Assembly: GCF_947499265.1 (NCBI RefSeq)
Contig: NZ_CANMNK010000002.1
Coordinates: 1 to 64,000, forward strand
DNA length: 64,000 nt
Source: an uncultured Roseobacter sp.
GTDB taxonomy: Bacteria > Pseudomonadota > Alphaproteobacteria > Rhodobacterales > Rhodobacteraceae
Direction of reading: 5' to 3'
The notes beneath the pieces are model-generated. The model was not told the DNA's origin. It searched no databases and worked only from the letters and a program-made list of their open reading frames with translations. This document shows positions 1 through 7,734 of the stretch, one piece after another (within the stretch, counting starts at the first letter, position 1; the number at the start of each line of letters is the position of its first letter). The translations under genes and the position numbers were made by a program.

Positions 1-2
1 AG

Positions 3-116
3 CTGTGGCAGACCGACTTCACCTATCTGAAGGTCATCGGCTGGGGTTGGTTCTACCTCAGCACCATCCTCGATGATGTAACGGCTGTAGCCTGGGCATT
101 CGTTGAGTACAGTTAG
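3..116 (+). pseudogene. IS3-family transposase (OrfB) fragment
   Basis: The frame opening at base 3 reads LWQTDFTYLKVIGWGWFYLS followed by TILDD. This is typical of the start of the DDE integrase core of IS3-family OrfB transposases, and the WQTDFTY segment carries the first catalytic Asp. The match breaks off near base 77, and the frame then runs through unrelated residues to a TAG at 114-116. The upstream part lies outside the window. No terminal inverted repeat or downstream catalytic motif follows, so this is an inactive remnant. It marks an old insertion or rearrangement just upstream of the catabolic operon. Confidence 0.75.
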
Positions 117-287
117 AATAGACTGATCTGGAAGCGATTTCGTGGGAGCAAGCCAAAGGCGTGTGGCAGGCACCAACACAGACGCCTTGGGATTTCCGGA
201 ATGATAAGTGGAACCGCGCCCTGGCCGAGCTGCCGGATGGCAAATTTCCGATCAAAGGCAACATCACCCCCGGCCAAGACAAACTGA

Positions 288-518
288 AGATATACCACAC
301 GCCGTGGTCGCCGAATTACACCAGCACCAAAATTGATGTCACGGCCGGCGAGCGTTGGTTTGCTGCCGACCGGCTTTACCAATCTGATGCCCGTGTTCGG
401 CGTTGTTCTGGGTTTGTCGATCCTCGACGAACTAATGGATCGATCCATGCTGATGGGCGGTGGCTTCGTGGTTGTGGGGCTGGTTCTATCAAACATTCAA
501 CGTTCGATACGCACATAA
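288..518 (+). pseudogene. C-terminal fragment of an EamA-type (DMT) permease
   Basis: The frame from 288 to the TAA at 516-518 ends with a stretch like the last two transmembrane segments of EamA/drug-metabolite transporters. It has a run containing TNLMPVFGVVLGLSILDE, a short linker, then GGGFVVVGLVLSN. The usual family pattern is a helix ending in a G-E/D-E turn followed by a final Gly-rich helix. Only about 60 residues are present against about 290 for a complete protein, and the preceding frame is closed by a TGA at 285-287. I read it as a decayed gene end. A small independent membrane peptide is less likely. Confidence 0.5.
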
Positions 519-753
519 GTATCGGACTTAGAAAATACACCCACCGAGAAGCGTAGGTTGAGCGAATATCGTAAAAGCTTGATCGATTCCGGAGACAATC
601 AATTGATCAAGAAGGTCGAGTGCGGCATCAGTGTTCTCTTTTGATGAGGTACCCCCCCAACCGAATTGACTCGAACTTTTATGCTATCTCAACATACTAG
701 CGCGGTCGAAAAGCGGTTTGGTGGGTGAAGCCAAAAGGCCGATCTGACGAATC

Positions 754-767
754 CAATTAATTAATTG
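754..767. promoter_or_regulatory. 14-bp perfect palindrome, possible operator
   Basis: CAATTAATTAATTG is perfectly self-complementary and lies about 70 nt upstream of the first gene of the catabolic operon, in the only clearly AT-rich stretch nearby. That position suits an operator, perhaps for the TetR-family gene encoded inside the operon at 6606. An AT-rich palindrome can also arise by chance or mark a promoter. Confidence 0.3.
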
Positions 768-835
768 TACGTATGTATAAATTATTGTTAACTTGCCTGA
801 CGAGGTGAGTCGCCTCAGACAGCAAGGATTTGGAT

Positions 836-1756
836 GTGGTCGCGGAATTCACGATAGAGTGCCTTCTGAAATGCGAAAATCATCTGGGTGAAGGCCCGAT
901 TTGGGATGTCGAGTCAGGGCTCCTTTATTGGGTCGACAGCACCGGACCGCGCGTTGGCAAGGATGCGGTCTGGCAGCTGGATCCTCTGACGGGCGCGATG
1001 CAATCCTGGCCATTGTCCAGAGATGTCGGCGCCTTGGCGCTGCGAAAGGGTGGCGGTGCGGTGTTGGCGCTGACAGATGGATTTTACACGTTTGACTTCG
1101 ACACCGGTAAAACGGAGTTGATTGTGTCGGTCGATGATGATCCATCCCGCGCACGCTTGAATGATGGCAAATGCGACCGTCTTGGCCGGTTTTTCGCCGG
1201 CGGCATGGACGACAAAGAAGAGTTGGGGATATGCGGGCTATGGCGGCTCGACCCGGACCTGAGCCTGCACAGGATCGAAGACGGGATCATTTGCTCCAAT
1301 GGCCCCTGTTGGAGCCCGGACGACGCAACATTCTACTTCGCCGACACCTTTAAAAACGAGATTTGGGCCTATGATTACGATCTGGCCACAGGGCTGCCGT
1401 CCAATAAGCGTGTATTTGCTTCGACCCATGCTGATGCGGGCTTTGCGGATGGCTCCACCGTGGATGCCGAGGGGTATCTTTGGAATGCTCAGGTCATTTC
1501 AGGCGATTTGATCCGTTATGCGCCAGACGGCAGCGTGGAGCGCAAGATCTCTATGCCGGTGCGAAATATCACATCGGTGATGTTTGGCGGGCCCGATCTT
1601 GAAGACATCTATGTCACGTCGATGGCACGGGTGTCCCATCCTGCTGCGCATGACGGGTTTGCAAAACAGACCAAACCGCAATTCGCCGCCGGGAGCCTGT
1701 TTCGCATTCGCGGGTTGGGCATTCGCGGTGTGCCCGAGCCGCGTTTCGCGGGCTGA
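836..1756 (+). CDS. SMP-30/gluconolactonase/LRE family protein (lactonase-like)
   Basis: The product is a 306-residue six-bladed beta-propeller of the SMP-30/gluconolactonase family, whose members hydrolyse sugar or other lactones using one divalent metal. The metal-ligand pattern is visible: Glu in LGEGPIWD (about residue 19), Asn in the LNDGKCD region, Asn in SNGPCWSPDD and Asp in FADGSTVDAEG. There is no signal peptide, so it is probably cytoplasmic. GTG at 836 is chosen because AAGGA (824-828) sits seven bases upstream, whereas TTG at 830 has no room for a ribosome site. It is the first gene of the operon and lies 22 nt before the hydroxylase FAD subunit. Its substrate is presumably a lactone made in the same pathway. 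Confidence 0.85.
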   Translation: MVAEFTIECLLKCENHLGEGPIWDVESGLLYWVDSTGPRVGKDAVWQLDPLTGAMQSWPLSRDVGALALRKGGGAVLALTDGFYTFDFDTGKTELIVSVDDDPSRARLNDGKCDRLGRFFAGGMDDKEELGICGLWRLDPDLSLHRIEDGIICSNGPCWSPDDATFYFADTFKNEIWAYDYDLATGLPSNKRVFASTHADAGFADGSTVDAEGYLWNAQVISGDLIRYAPDGSVERKISMPVRNITSVMFGGPDLEDIYVTSMARVSHPAAHDGFAKQTKPQFAAGSLFRIRGLGIRGVPEPRFAG

Positions 1757-1778
1757 CGGGAAAGAGGGAGGAAAACAC

Positions 1779-2639
1779 ATGAAACCATCTGCATTCAGCT
1801 ACGAGTGTCCCAACGATTTGCAAGCTGCCCTTGCGCTGCTGGCCTCTGACGGGGACACCCGCATTCTCGCAGGTGGGCAAAGCCTCGTTCCAATGATGAA
1901 CTACCGATTGGCCCAGCCAGAGCGTTTGATCGACATCAACCGGTTATCAGAGCTGGATTACATTCGCGACGATGGCGGCGTGATCGCAATCGGGGCCCTG
2001 GCGCGGCACGCGGCGATCAAGTCTTCGGATCTGATCAAAGAGCATTTTCCCATTGTTGCAGAGGCATACGACTGGATCGCACATGCCGCTGTCCGCAATC
2101 GTGGCACGCTGTGCGGCAATCTGTGCCATGCAGATGCCGCGTCTGAAATGCCCGCGATCATGCAAATACTGGAAGCTGAATTAGTGTTGTTAAAGGTTGG
2201 AACCAGCCGGGTGATTGCAGCTCAGGACTTTTTCCTCGGAACCTATGAAACTGCCATCGCGGCCGACGAAATATTGACCGAAGTACGCATTCCAAAACCC
2301 GCGGCTGGTACTGGATGGGGATTTGAAGAAGTGGCGATGCGTCGTGGTGATTATGCCTGGTGCACGGTCGTTGCGACGCTTCGGATCAGTGACGGCAAAA
2401 TCGCAGCACCCCGCATCGCCATGGCCGGGGTCAACGACTGCGCTGCACGGCTCCGCGATGCCGAAGCTGCCCTGACCGAACAAACGCCCGGCGCGTCCTT
2501 GTTCGATGCGGTGGCAGACACCGTGGCCGACGCAGCGACACCCGCCGAAAGCAGTGCCGGCAGTGCGGCATACAAGCGTGACCTGATCCGTGCTTTGCTG
2601 CCGCGAGTGCTCAACGACGCTGTAACCCGCGCCACATGA
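1779..2639 (+). CDS. Xanthine dehydrogenase family, FAD-binding (medium) subunit
   Basis: The 286-residue product is the CoxM/CutM-type flavoprotein subunit of a molybdenum hydroxylase. It passes electrons from the iron-sulfur subunit to the final acceptor. FAD-binding signatures are AGGQSLVPMMNYRLAQPE near residues 30-47 and NRGTLCGNLCHADAASE near residues 108-124; here a Cys replaces the usual second Gly of the TxGG motif. The ATG at 1779 follows a GGGAGG ribosome site. The order M-S-L with the next two genes is the classic CO dehydrogenase/aldehyde oxidase arrangement. The substrate cannot be deduced from this subunit. Confidence 0.9.
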   Translation: MKPSAFSYECPNDLQAALALLASDGDTRILAGGQSLVPMMNYRLAQPERLIDINRLSELDYIRDDGGVIAIGALARHAAIKSSDLIKEHFPIVAEAYDWIAHAAVRNRGTLCGNLCHADAASEMPAIMQILEAELVLLKVGTSRVIAAQDFFLGTYETAIAADEILTEVRIPKPAAGTGWGFEEVAMRRGDYAWCTVVATLRISDGKIAAPRIAMAGVNDCAARLRDAEAALTEQTPGASLFDAVADTVADAATPAESSAGSAAYKRDLIRALLPRVLNDAVTRAT

Positions 2640-2671
2640 CGGGCAATCAATTCACCGAGGGGGGGACGAAC

Positions 2672-3175
2672 ATGACCAAAGTATCATTCAAAGTGACCGT
2701 CAACGGACGCGCGCGCGAGGCAACGGTACCGCCGCGCATGTTGTTATCTGACTTCATCCGCCAGGAGTTGTCCCTTCCCGGCACCCACGTCGGCTGCGAA
2801 CACGGGGTCTGTGGCTCCTGTAACGTGATTGTCGATGGGCAGGCCGTGCGGTCTTGTCTGATGTTTGCCGTGCAGGTCGAAGGCTCCGAGATCACGACCG
2901 TTGAGGGGCTGACGCAGGGCGATGCCTTGCATCCGATCCAGCAGGCGTTCTGGGAAGAACATGGGCTGCAATGCGGTTTTTGCACGCCGGGCATGCTGGC
3001 CACGGCGCAAGAACTGCTGGCGCAGAATCCCGACCCCACGGACGACGAAATTCGCGAGGCGATCTCCGGCAATCTGTGCCGGTGCACAGGGTATGAATTC
3101 ATCATCAGCGCCATTCGCTCTGCCGCGGTCAAACTGCGCGAGACAGACACCGAAACCACGCCTCAGCCCGTCTGA
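2672..3175 (+). CDS. (2Fe-2S) small subunit of molybdenum hydroxylase
   Basis: This 167-residue protein has the two-domain fold of CoxS/CutS subunits. An N-terminal plant-ferredoxin-like domain has CEHGVCGSCN and a fourth Cys in SCLMF. A C-terminal helical domain has CGFCTPGM and CRCTGY and binds the second cluster. It carries electrons from the Mo centre to FAD. ATG 2672 is preferred over ATG 2636: it has a strong GAGGGGGG ribosome site, and MTKVSFKVTVNG is a normal N-terminus for the family. ATG 2636 would overlap the previous stop and add 12 atypical residues. Confidence 0.92.
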   Translation: MTKVSFKVTVNGRAREATVPPRMLLSDFIRQELSLPGTHVGCEHGVCGSCNVIVDGQAVRSCLMFAVQVEGSEITTVEGLTQGDALHPIQQAFWEEHGLQCGFCTPGMLATAQELLAQNPDPTDDEIREAISGNLCRCTGYEFIISAIRSAAVKLRETDTETTPQPV

Positions 3176-3193
3176 CGCAGGAGGACCACAGCC

Positions 3194-5674
3194 ATGTCAT
3201 CGCATCTCAAAAGCAACGTCATTCCCCCAAGCCGTCAACGTGAGGTGCCGCGCACCGGCATGACCTGGATTGGCCAAAGCATGAAGCGCGTCGAAGATCC
3301 CCGGATCCTATCGGGAAAGGGCGGCTACATTGACGACGTCGCCGTGCCCGGCATGGCGCACGCGGCGATGGTATCGAGCCCGCATGCGCATGCGCGTATT
3401 GTCAGCATCGACACCTCAAAGGCGAAGGCGCTGCCCGGCGTGATTGGGGTCTATACCGGAGAAGACCTGGCAACAGTTGCCGATCCGTGTCCTAGCTTCG
3501 CCGCGCCGCCGATTACGCAGCATGCGATTTCCGTGGGCAAGGTGCGCCATGTCGGCGAGGTCGTGGCGGCGGTGGTGGCAGAGGATCGATATATCGCAGA
3601 GGATGCCGCCGAATTGGTCGAAGTCGAGTGGGAGATTTTACCCCCTAACGTCGATCTGGAAGTCGCTGCCGCGGCAGCAGGTGATGCGTTGCTGCATCCC
3701 GATGACCGTGACAGCAATGTGGCGCTGGATGAGAGTTTCAGCTTTGGCGATGTGGATCAGCACTTTGCCGAAGCCCATACTGTTGTGAAACGGCGGCTGC
3801 GTTGGCAGCGATCCTCTGCACAGGCGATTGAGACATGCGGCGTGGTGGCGCAATTTGATCCCTTCAAAGGCGGCTACACGATTCATTCCAATTCGAATTT
3901 CTACAATTTCATCCCCTTTGTGATCGGTGGATCGTTGCGCGTGTCTCCGGGCGAGTTGCGGATCATTCCTGTGCTGACGGGCGGCAGTTTTGGCTCGAAA
4001 GTATTCAACCACAAAATTATCATCCTGACAGCGGGTCTTGCCCGGCTGGCGGGCGTGCCGGTGAAATATATCGAGGACCGGCTGGAGCATTTCACCAATT
4101 CCGACAGCCATGGGTCTGATCGTCTTTACGACGCGGAACTGGCCATGGCTGAGGATGGCACTTTCACCTCGCTGCGGTTCACCGTGATGGACGATTACGG
4201 CGCCTATCTGCAATTCGGTGTTGGCACCCATGGCAACGCGATGGCGCAGGTCACCGGCCCCTATCAAATCCAGAGTTTCGGGATGCGGGTCATGGCGGTG
4301 CTGACCAACAAGACACAGCAGGGTCCTTATCGCGGTTTCGGCTCTGAGGTGACCAATTGGGTGATGGAGCGGATGGTCGATGCCGCCGCCGAAGAGTTGG
4401 GTCGCGATCCGGTGGCGTTGCGTGAGCAGAACATGATCCAGCCGGATCAGTTTCCCTATATGATCCCCACCGGCAATATTTATGACAGCGGCAATTTCCA
4501 GAAGGTGCTGGAAGAGGCCAAGACGATGTTTGATTTCGATGGGTGGCGCAGCAAGGCACGCGCGATGCGCGCCAAGGGGCGCTGTGTGGGCGTGGGCCTT
4601 GCGACCTGCATGGAACGCAGCGTGTATGGCCCCACAGAATGGTGGTCGCTCAACAACAAGGAGACACCTGGTTTTACGCTGACCTCGACACCCGAGGGCA
4701 TCACCGTGCGGCTTGATCCGTCGGGCAAGATGTTTGTGACGCTGAATTCGCCGATGGTTGGAAACTCCCCTGAAACGGTGGTGGCGCAAATCCTCGCCGA
4801 ACGCCTGACCATCGCGCCCGAAGATATCGTGTTCAACTACTCCGACAGCCAGTCGGGTTTTAACGGCGTCGGTCCGCAAGGCAGTCGCTTCACGGCGATG
4901 ATTGCTGGCGCTTGCGTCAGCGCCTCGATCAAGCTGGAGGAGAAGCTGAAACGGTTCGGCGCGCATATGCTGCAACGCCGTCCCGAGGATGTGGAACTCC
5001 GCAACGGGGCGGTCGCAGTGAAGGGCTTGAAAGATCAGGAGAAGGCCTTTGGGGAGATCGCGCTGACCTCCAGCTTCTTCCGGCTCAGCTTTCCCGATGG
5101 CGAAGAATTCGACAGTGGGATCGAAACGACGGCAGTCTACGATCACCCCCTGTCGACGGACCCGGCGGAAGACCGCAGCCACCTTGGGATTTTCTATCCG
5201 ATCGTCGGCCATATCTGCCACATCGTCGCGGTCGAGGTAGATCCCGGCACCGGCAAGGTTGAGATCCTCGACTATACCGCCGTGCATGATAACGGCACCA
5301 TGGTGAACCCGCGCACCCTGGCCGGTCAGGTCTGGGGGGGAACAGCCAATGGCATCGGCACCACGCTGAGCGAGGTGTTCGAGTATGACGAAGACGGGCA
5401 GTTCACCAACCCAAATTTTGCTGAATTCGCCATGCCGACGGCCAATGAAATGCCGCGCAATTTCAAATTGGGTCATGTCGAGACACCGTCGCCCTATACT
5501 GAGTACGGTATCAAGGGCGGCGGTGAAGGCGGGCGGCTTGGGGCGCCATCGGCACTGACCAGCGCAATCGAGGATGCATTGTCGGATCGCGGCGTTAAGA
5601 TAGCATCGCTGCCGGTCACGCCACCAATCCTGCGTGGGTTGATCCGCGATGCGGAGCAGGCAGCGACCGGATAG
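3194..5674 (+). CDS. Xanthine dehydrogenase family, molybdopterin-binding (large) subunit
   Basis: The 826-residue catalytic subunit of a CoxL/aldehyde-oxidase-type molybdenum hydroxylase. Features in order are the N-terminal a/b hammerhead (IGQSMKRVEDPRILSGKGGY), GGSFGSK in the first Mo-binding domain, the active-site loop TQQGPYRGFGSE, and near the C-terminus GGGEGGRLGAPSA, which carries the catalytic Glu typical of hydroxylases. The loop lacks the CoxL VAYRCSFR signature, so it is not a form I CO dehydrogenase. It should hydroxylate a carbon centre, for instance an aldehyde or heterocycle, with water as oxygen source. AGGAGG (3179-3184) precedes the ATG. No XdhC, CoxD or cofactor-insertion gene lies in this window. 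Confidence 0.92.
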   Translation: MSSHLKSNVIPPSRQREVPRTGMTWIGQSMKRVEDPRILSGKGGYIDDVAVPGMAHAAMVSSPHAHARIVSIDTSKAKALPGVIGVYTGEDLATVADPCPSFAAPPITQHAISVGKVRHVGEVVAAVVAEDRYIAEDAAELVEVEWEILPPNVDLEVAAAAAGDALLHPDDRDSNVALDESFSFGDVDQHFAEAHTVVKRRLRWQRSSAQAIETCGVVAQFDPFKGGYTIHSNSNFYNFIPFVIGGSLRVSPGELRIIPVLTGGSFGSKVFNHKIIILTAGLARLAGVPVKYIEDRLEHFTNSDSHGSDRLYDAELAMAEDGTFTSLRFTVMDDYGAYLQFGVGTHGNAMAQVTGPYQIQSFGMRVMAVLTNKTQQGPYRGFGSEVTNWVMERMVDAAAEELGRDPVALREQNMIQPDQFPYMIPTGNIYDSGNFQKVLEEAKTMFDFDGWRSKARAMRAKGRCVGVGLATCMERSVYGPTEWWSLNNKETPGFTLTSTPEGITVRLDPSGKMFVTLNSPMVGNSPETVVAQILAERLTIAPEDIVFNYSDSQSGFNGVGPQGSRFTAMIAGACVSASIKLEEKLKRFGAHMLQRRPEDVELRNGAVAVKGLKDQEKAFGEIALTSSFFRLSFPDGEEFDSGIETTAVYDHPLSTDPAEDRSHLGIFYPIVGHICHIVAVEVDPGTGKVEILDYTAVHDNGTMVNPRTLAGQVWGGTANGIGTTLSEVFEYDEDGQFTNPNFAEFAMPTANEMPRNFKLGHVETPSPYTEYGIKGGGEGGRLGAPSALTSAIEDALSDRGVKIASLPVTPPILRGLIRDAEQAATG

Positions 5675-5682
5675 GAGCCCAG

Positions 5683-6609
5683 ATGTCGAAACGTCGCCCC
5701 GTCATTGTCACCTGTGCCATCACCGGTGCGATTCATACGCCCGCCATGTCGCCGCATTTGCCCGCGTCTTCGGATGCAATCGTGGCTTCCGCCGTCGCGG
5801 CTGCGGAAGCAGGGGCGGCGATCCTGCACCTGCACGCGCGCAATGACGAGACCGGACAACCGGATCAAAGTGTCGAAGGATTTGGCCGCATTGTGCCGCA
5901 AATCGGCGCACAAACCGATGCCGTGCTCAATCTGACCACGGGCGGCAGCCCCTATATGACCGTTGAGGAACGGGTGCGCCCGGCCGCGCAGTTTGCGCCG
6001 CAACTGGCGTCCCTCAACATGGGATCAATGAATATGGGGCTGTTCCCGATGCAGCGCCGCTACCCCGACCTTGAGGGTTGGGAAAAGGCGCATCTTGAAG
6101 GGTCAAAGGATCTGGTTTTCCGCAACAGCTACAAGGATATCGACTATATCCTTGATGCCTGCCGCGACAATGGCACACGGTTCGAGTTCGAATGCTATGA
6201 CACCGCGCATCTCTATAACCTTGCGCATTTCGCAGACAAAGGTGCGGTGAAGGCACCGTTTTTCGTGCAAACGGTGTTTGGTTTGCTGGGTGGGATTGGC
6301 GCGCATCCCGATGACATCGCGCATATGCGCCGCACCGCGCTGCGGCTGTTTGGTGATGATATGGTCTGGTCGGCGCTTGGGGCGGGTGCACATCAAATGC
6401 GGGTTGCCGCCACCGTTGTATCAGGCGGTGGCCACGTCCGTGTCGGGCTGGAGGATTCGCTCTGGTCGGGACCGGGCGAGTTGTCGACCTCCAATGCGGA
6501 TCAGGTGCGCGCGGCGAAGACCCTGATCGAGACGCTGGGGGGGCGCGTGGCCACGGCGGACGAGGCGCGTCAGATTTTGATGCTGGCACCACAGCGGCAG
6601 GCGGCATGA
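5683..6609 (+). CDS. Beta-keto acid cleavage enzyme (BKACE, DUF849)
   Basis: The 308-residue product belongs to the 3-keto-5-aminohexanoate cleavage enzyme family. These Zn-dependent enzymes condense a beta-keto acid with acetyl-CoA and release acetoacetate plus a new CoA ester. Visible signatures are VTCAITGAIHTP at the start, the Zn-binding HLHAR near residue 50, LNLTTGG, FECYDTAHL, and the C-terminal GGHVRVGLEDSLW. It starts nine bases after the large hydroxylase subunit and overlaps the next gene by ATGA. The context suggests that the hydroxylase and lactonase yield a beta-keto acid that this enzyme cleaves. Family members differ widely in substrate, so I do not assign one. Confidence 0.9.
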   Translation: MSKRRPVIVTCAITGAIHTPAMSPHLPASSDAIVASAVAAAEAGAAILHLHARNDETGQPDQSVEGFGRIVPQIGAQTDAVLNLTTGGSPYMTVEERVRPAAQFAPQLASLNMGSMNMGLFPMQRRYPDLEGWEKAHLEGSKDLVFRNSYKDIDYILDACRDNGTRFEFECYDTAHLYNLAHFADKGAVKAPFFVQTVFGLLGGIGAHPDDIAHMRRTALRLFGDDMVWSALGAGAHQMRVAATVVSGGGHVRVGLEDSLWSGPGELSTSNADQVRAAKTLIETLGGRVATADEARQILMLAPQRQAA

Positions 6610-7316
6610 CGATGCGCCAGGAGCTTCGCAGTCTGAAACTGGACCAGACGCCTGCAACGGTGCGCAAACCCGGACGTCCCAAGGGCGGTCGGTCGGGTGA
6701 AACTCGTGAACGGATTTTGGACGCCGCCGAACAGCTTTTTGCCGACCGTGGGTACGATGGCGCGTCAATCCGGGACGTGGCGTCGGCGGCGGGCCTGCAG
6801 ATCCACTCCATCGGCTATCATTTCGGTCCGAAAGAGCAGCTGTTTGATGCCGTGGTCGCGCGCCGTGCTGACATTATGACGGGTCAGCGCCGCGAGGCGC
6901 TGGCAGAGGCACGGCAGCGCGCGGGCGGGGATGCGATCCCGATTGTGCAATTGGTGCGCGACTATGTCAGCCCGTTCATACAGTCGGCCAGCCATGGCGA
7001 CGTGGGGTGGCGCAACTATGCGGCATTGATGGGTCGGCTGGCCAACTCGCCTTTGGGAACGGAAATTATCGCGCGCCACTACGATGAAACAGCGCGTGAA
7101 TACATCGCCGAATTGCAACGCGCACTGGCCGGAGCGAACCCCGAAGATGTCGTTGACGGCTTTTCTGCGATGGTTGCCGCCATGCTGGGTATTTGTGCCG
7201 CCACCGGACGTCCCGAACGGTTGTCGGGGCGTAGGGCACAACGCCCACCTGAGGACAGTTTCGAAACGCTTGTGCGCTTTCACACCGCAGGATTTCTCAC
7301 TTTGACAATCGCTTAG
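6606..7316 (+). CDS. TetR/AcrR-family transcriptional regulator
   Basis: A 236-residue regulator. A basic leader rich in GRPKGG precedes the TetR helix-turn-helix: TRERILDAAEQLFADRGY, then ASIRDVASAAGL, then SIGYHFGPKEQLFDAV, about residues 33-82. The C-terminal ligand domain resembles the CerR-like type (DUF1956), although that part is less certain. It overlaps the BKACE stop codon (ATGA) and is followed 16 nt later by the thioesterase-like gene. It is therefore co-transcribed with the enzymes it presumably controls. The palindrome at 754-767 is a candidate site. Confidence 0.85.
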   Translation: MTMRQELRSLKLDQTPATVRKPGRPKGGRSGETRERILDAAEQLFADRGYDGASIRDVASAAGLQIHSIGYHFGPKEQLFDAVVARRADIMTGQRREALAEARQRAGGDAIPIVQLVRDYVSPFIQSASHGDVGWRNYAALMGRLANSPLGTEIIARHYDETAREYIAELQRALAGANPEDVVDGFSAMVAAMLGICAATGRPERLSGRRAQRPPEDSFETLVRFHTAGFLTLTIA

Positions 7317-7332
7317 GGAAAAGGACGGCCAA

Positions 7333-7734
7333 ATGGAAACCACGCTTCAGACCGGCGCGACACATCAATTGCATGATAAGGTGGATGAAACGCGCACGGC
7401 TTTGGCTTTGGCCGAGGGGGGTGAGGTGCTGCCCGCCGTGTTTGGCACGCCCTTCATGATCGCGGATATGGAGCGGGCCTGCGCGGCACTGCTTGCCCCG
7501 CTTCTTGAAGACGGCAAAGTCTCAGTCGGCGCGCGGATCGAAGTGTCGCACATTGCGCCTACAGCTGTTGGCGGCGATGTGAAAACAACGGCGCAGTTCA
7601 CGCAAAGCGAAGGCCCGCTTTATTGGTTTGATGTCTGGGCGGAGGATGCCGCGGGGCGTATCGGGAAAGGCCGGATGGCACGCGCGATTGTTGATCAAGA
7701 GGCGCTGCTGGCCAAAGCGGCTGCACGGGCATGA
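7333..7734 (+). CDS. Hotdog-fold thioesterase-like protein
   Basis: The 133-residue protein resembles the fluoroacetyl-CoA-thioesterase-like (FlK-type) branch of the hotdog superfamily. It has a conserved GTPFMIADMERACAALL helix, then SVGARIEVSHIAPTAVGGDV followed by beta-strand segments and GKGRMARAIV. Such proteins hydrolyse or sequester short acyl-CoA esters. It overlaps the next gene by four bases (ATGA). Downstream of a BKACE it could release the acid from a CoA product or clear a dead-end thioester. The family assignment is good and the substrate unknown. Confidence 0.75.
   Translation: METTLQTGATHQLHDKVDETRTALALAEGGEVLPAVFGTPFMIADMERACAALLAPLLEDGKVSVGARIEVSHIAPTAVGGDVKTTAQFTQSEGPLYWFDVWAEDAAGRIGKGRMARAIVDQEALLAKAAARA

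Larger units (their letters stand above)
117..835. other. Interval of decayed DNA before the first operon
   Basis: Apart from the permease scrap at 288-518, no complete gene is convincing here. One other frame (122-556, plus) is open and begins with plausible protein-like sequence (WEQAKGVWQAPTQTPWDFRN), but I do not recognise it. It overlaps the permease fragment in another frame and loses character after about base 370. Bases 560-829 are more AT-rich than the rest of the window and should contain the promoter of the operon starting at 836. Confidence 0.5.

Noticed and set aside
3638-5476. Long minus-strand open frame (612 codons) opposite the Mo-hydroxylase large subunit
   Set aside because: The opposite frame encodes a complete family protein with all motifs. 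The antisense product is His/Arg-rich with no family character, as expected from high-GC codon bias.
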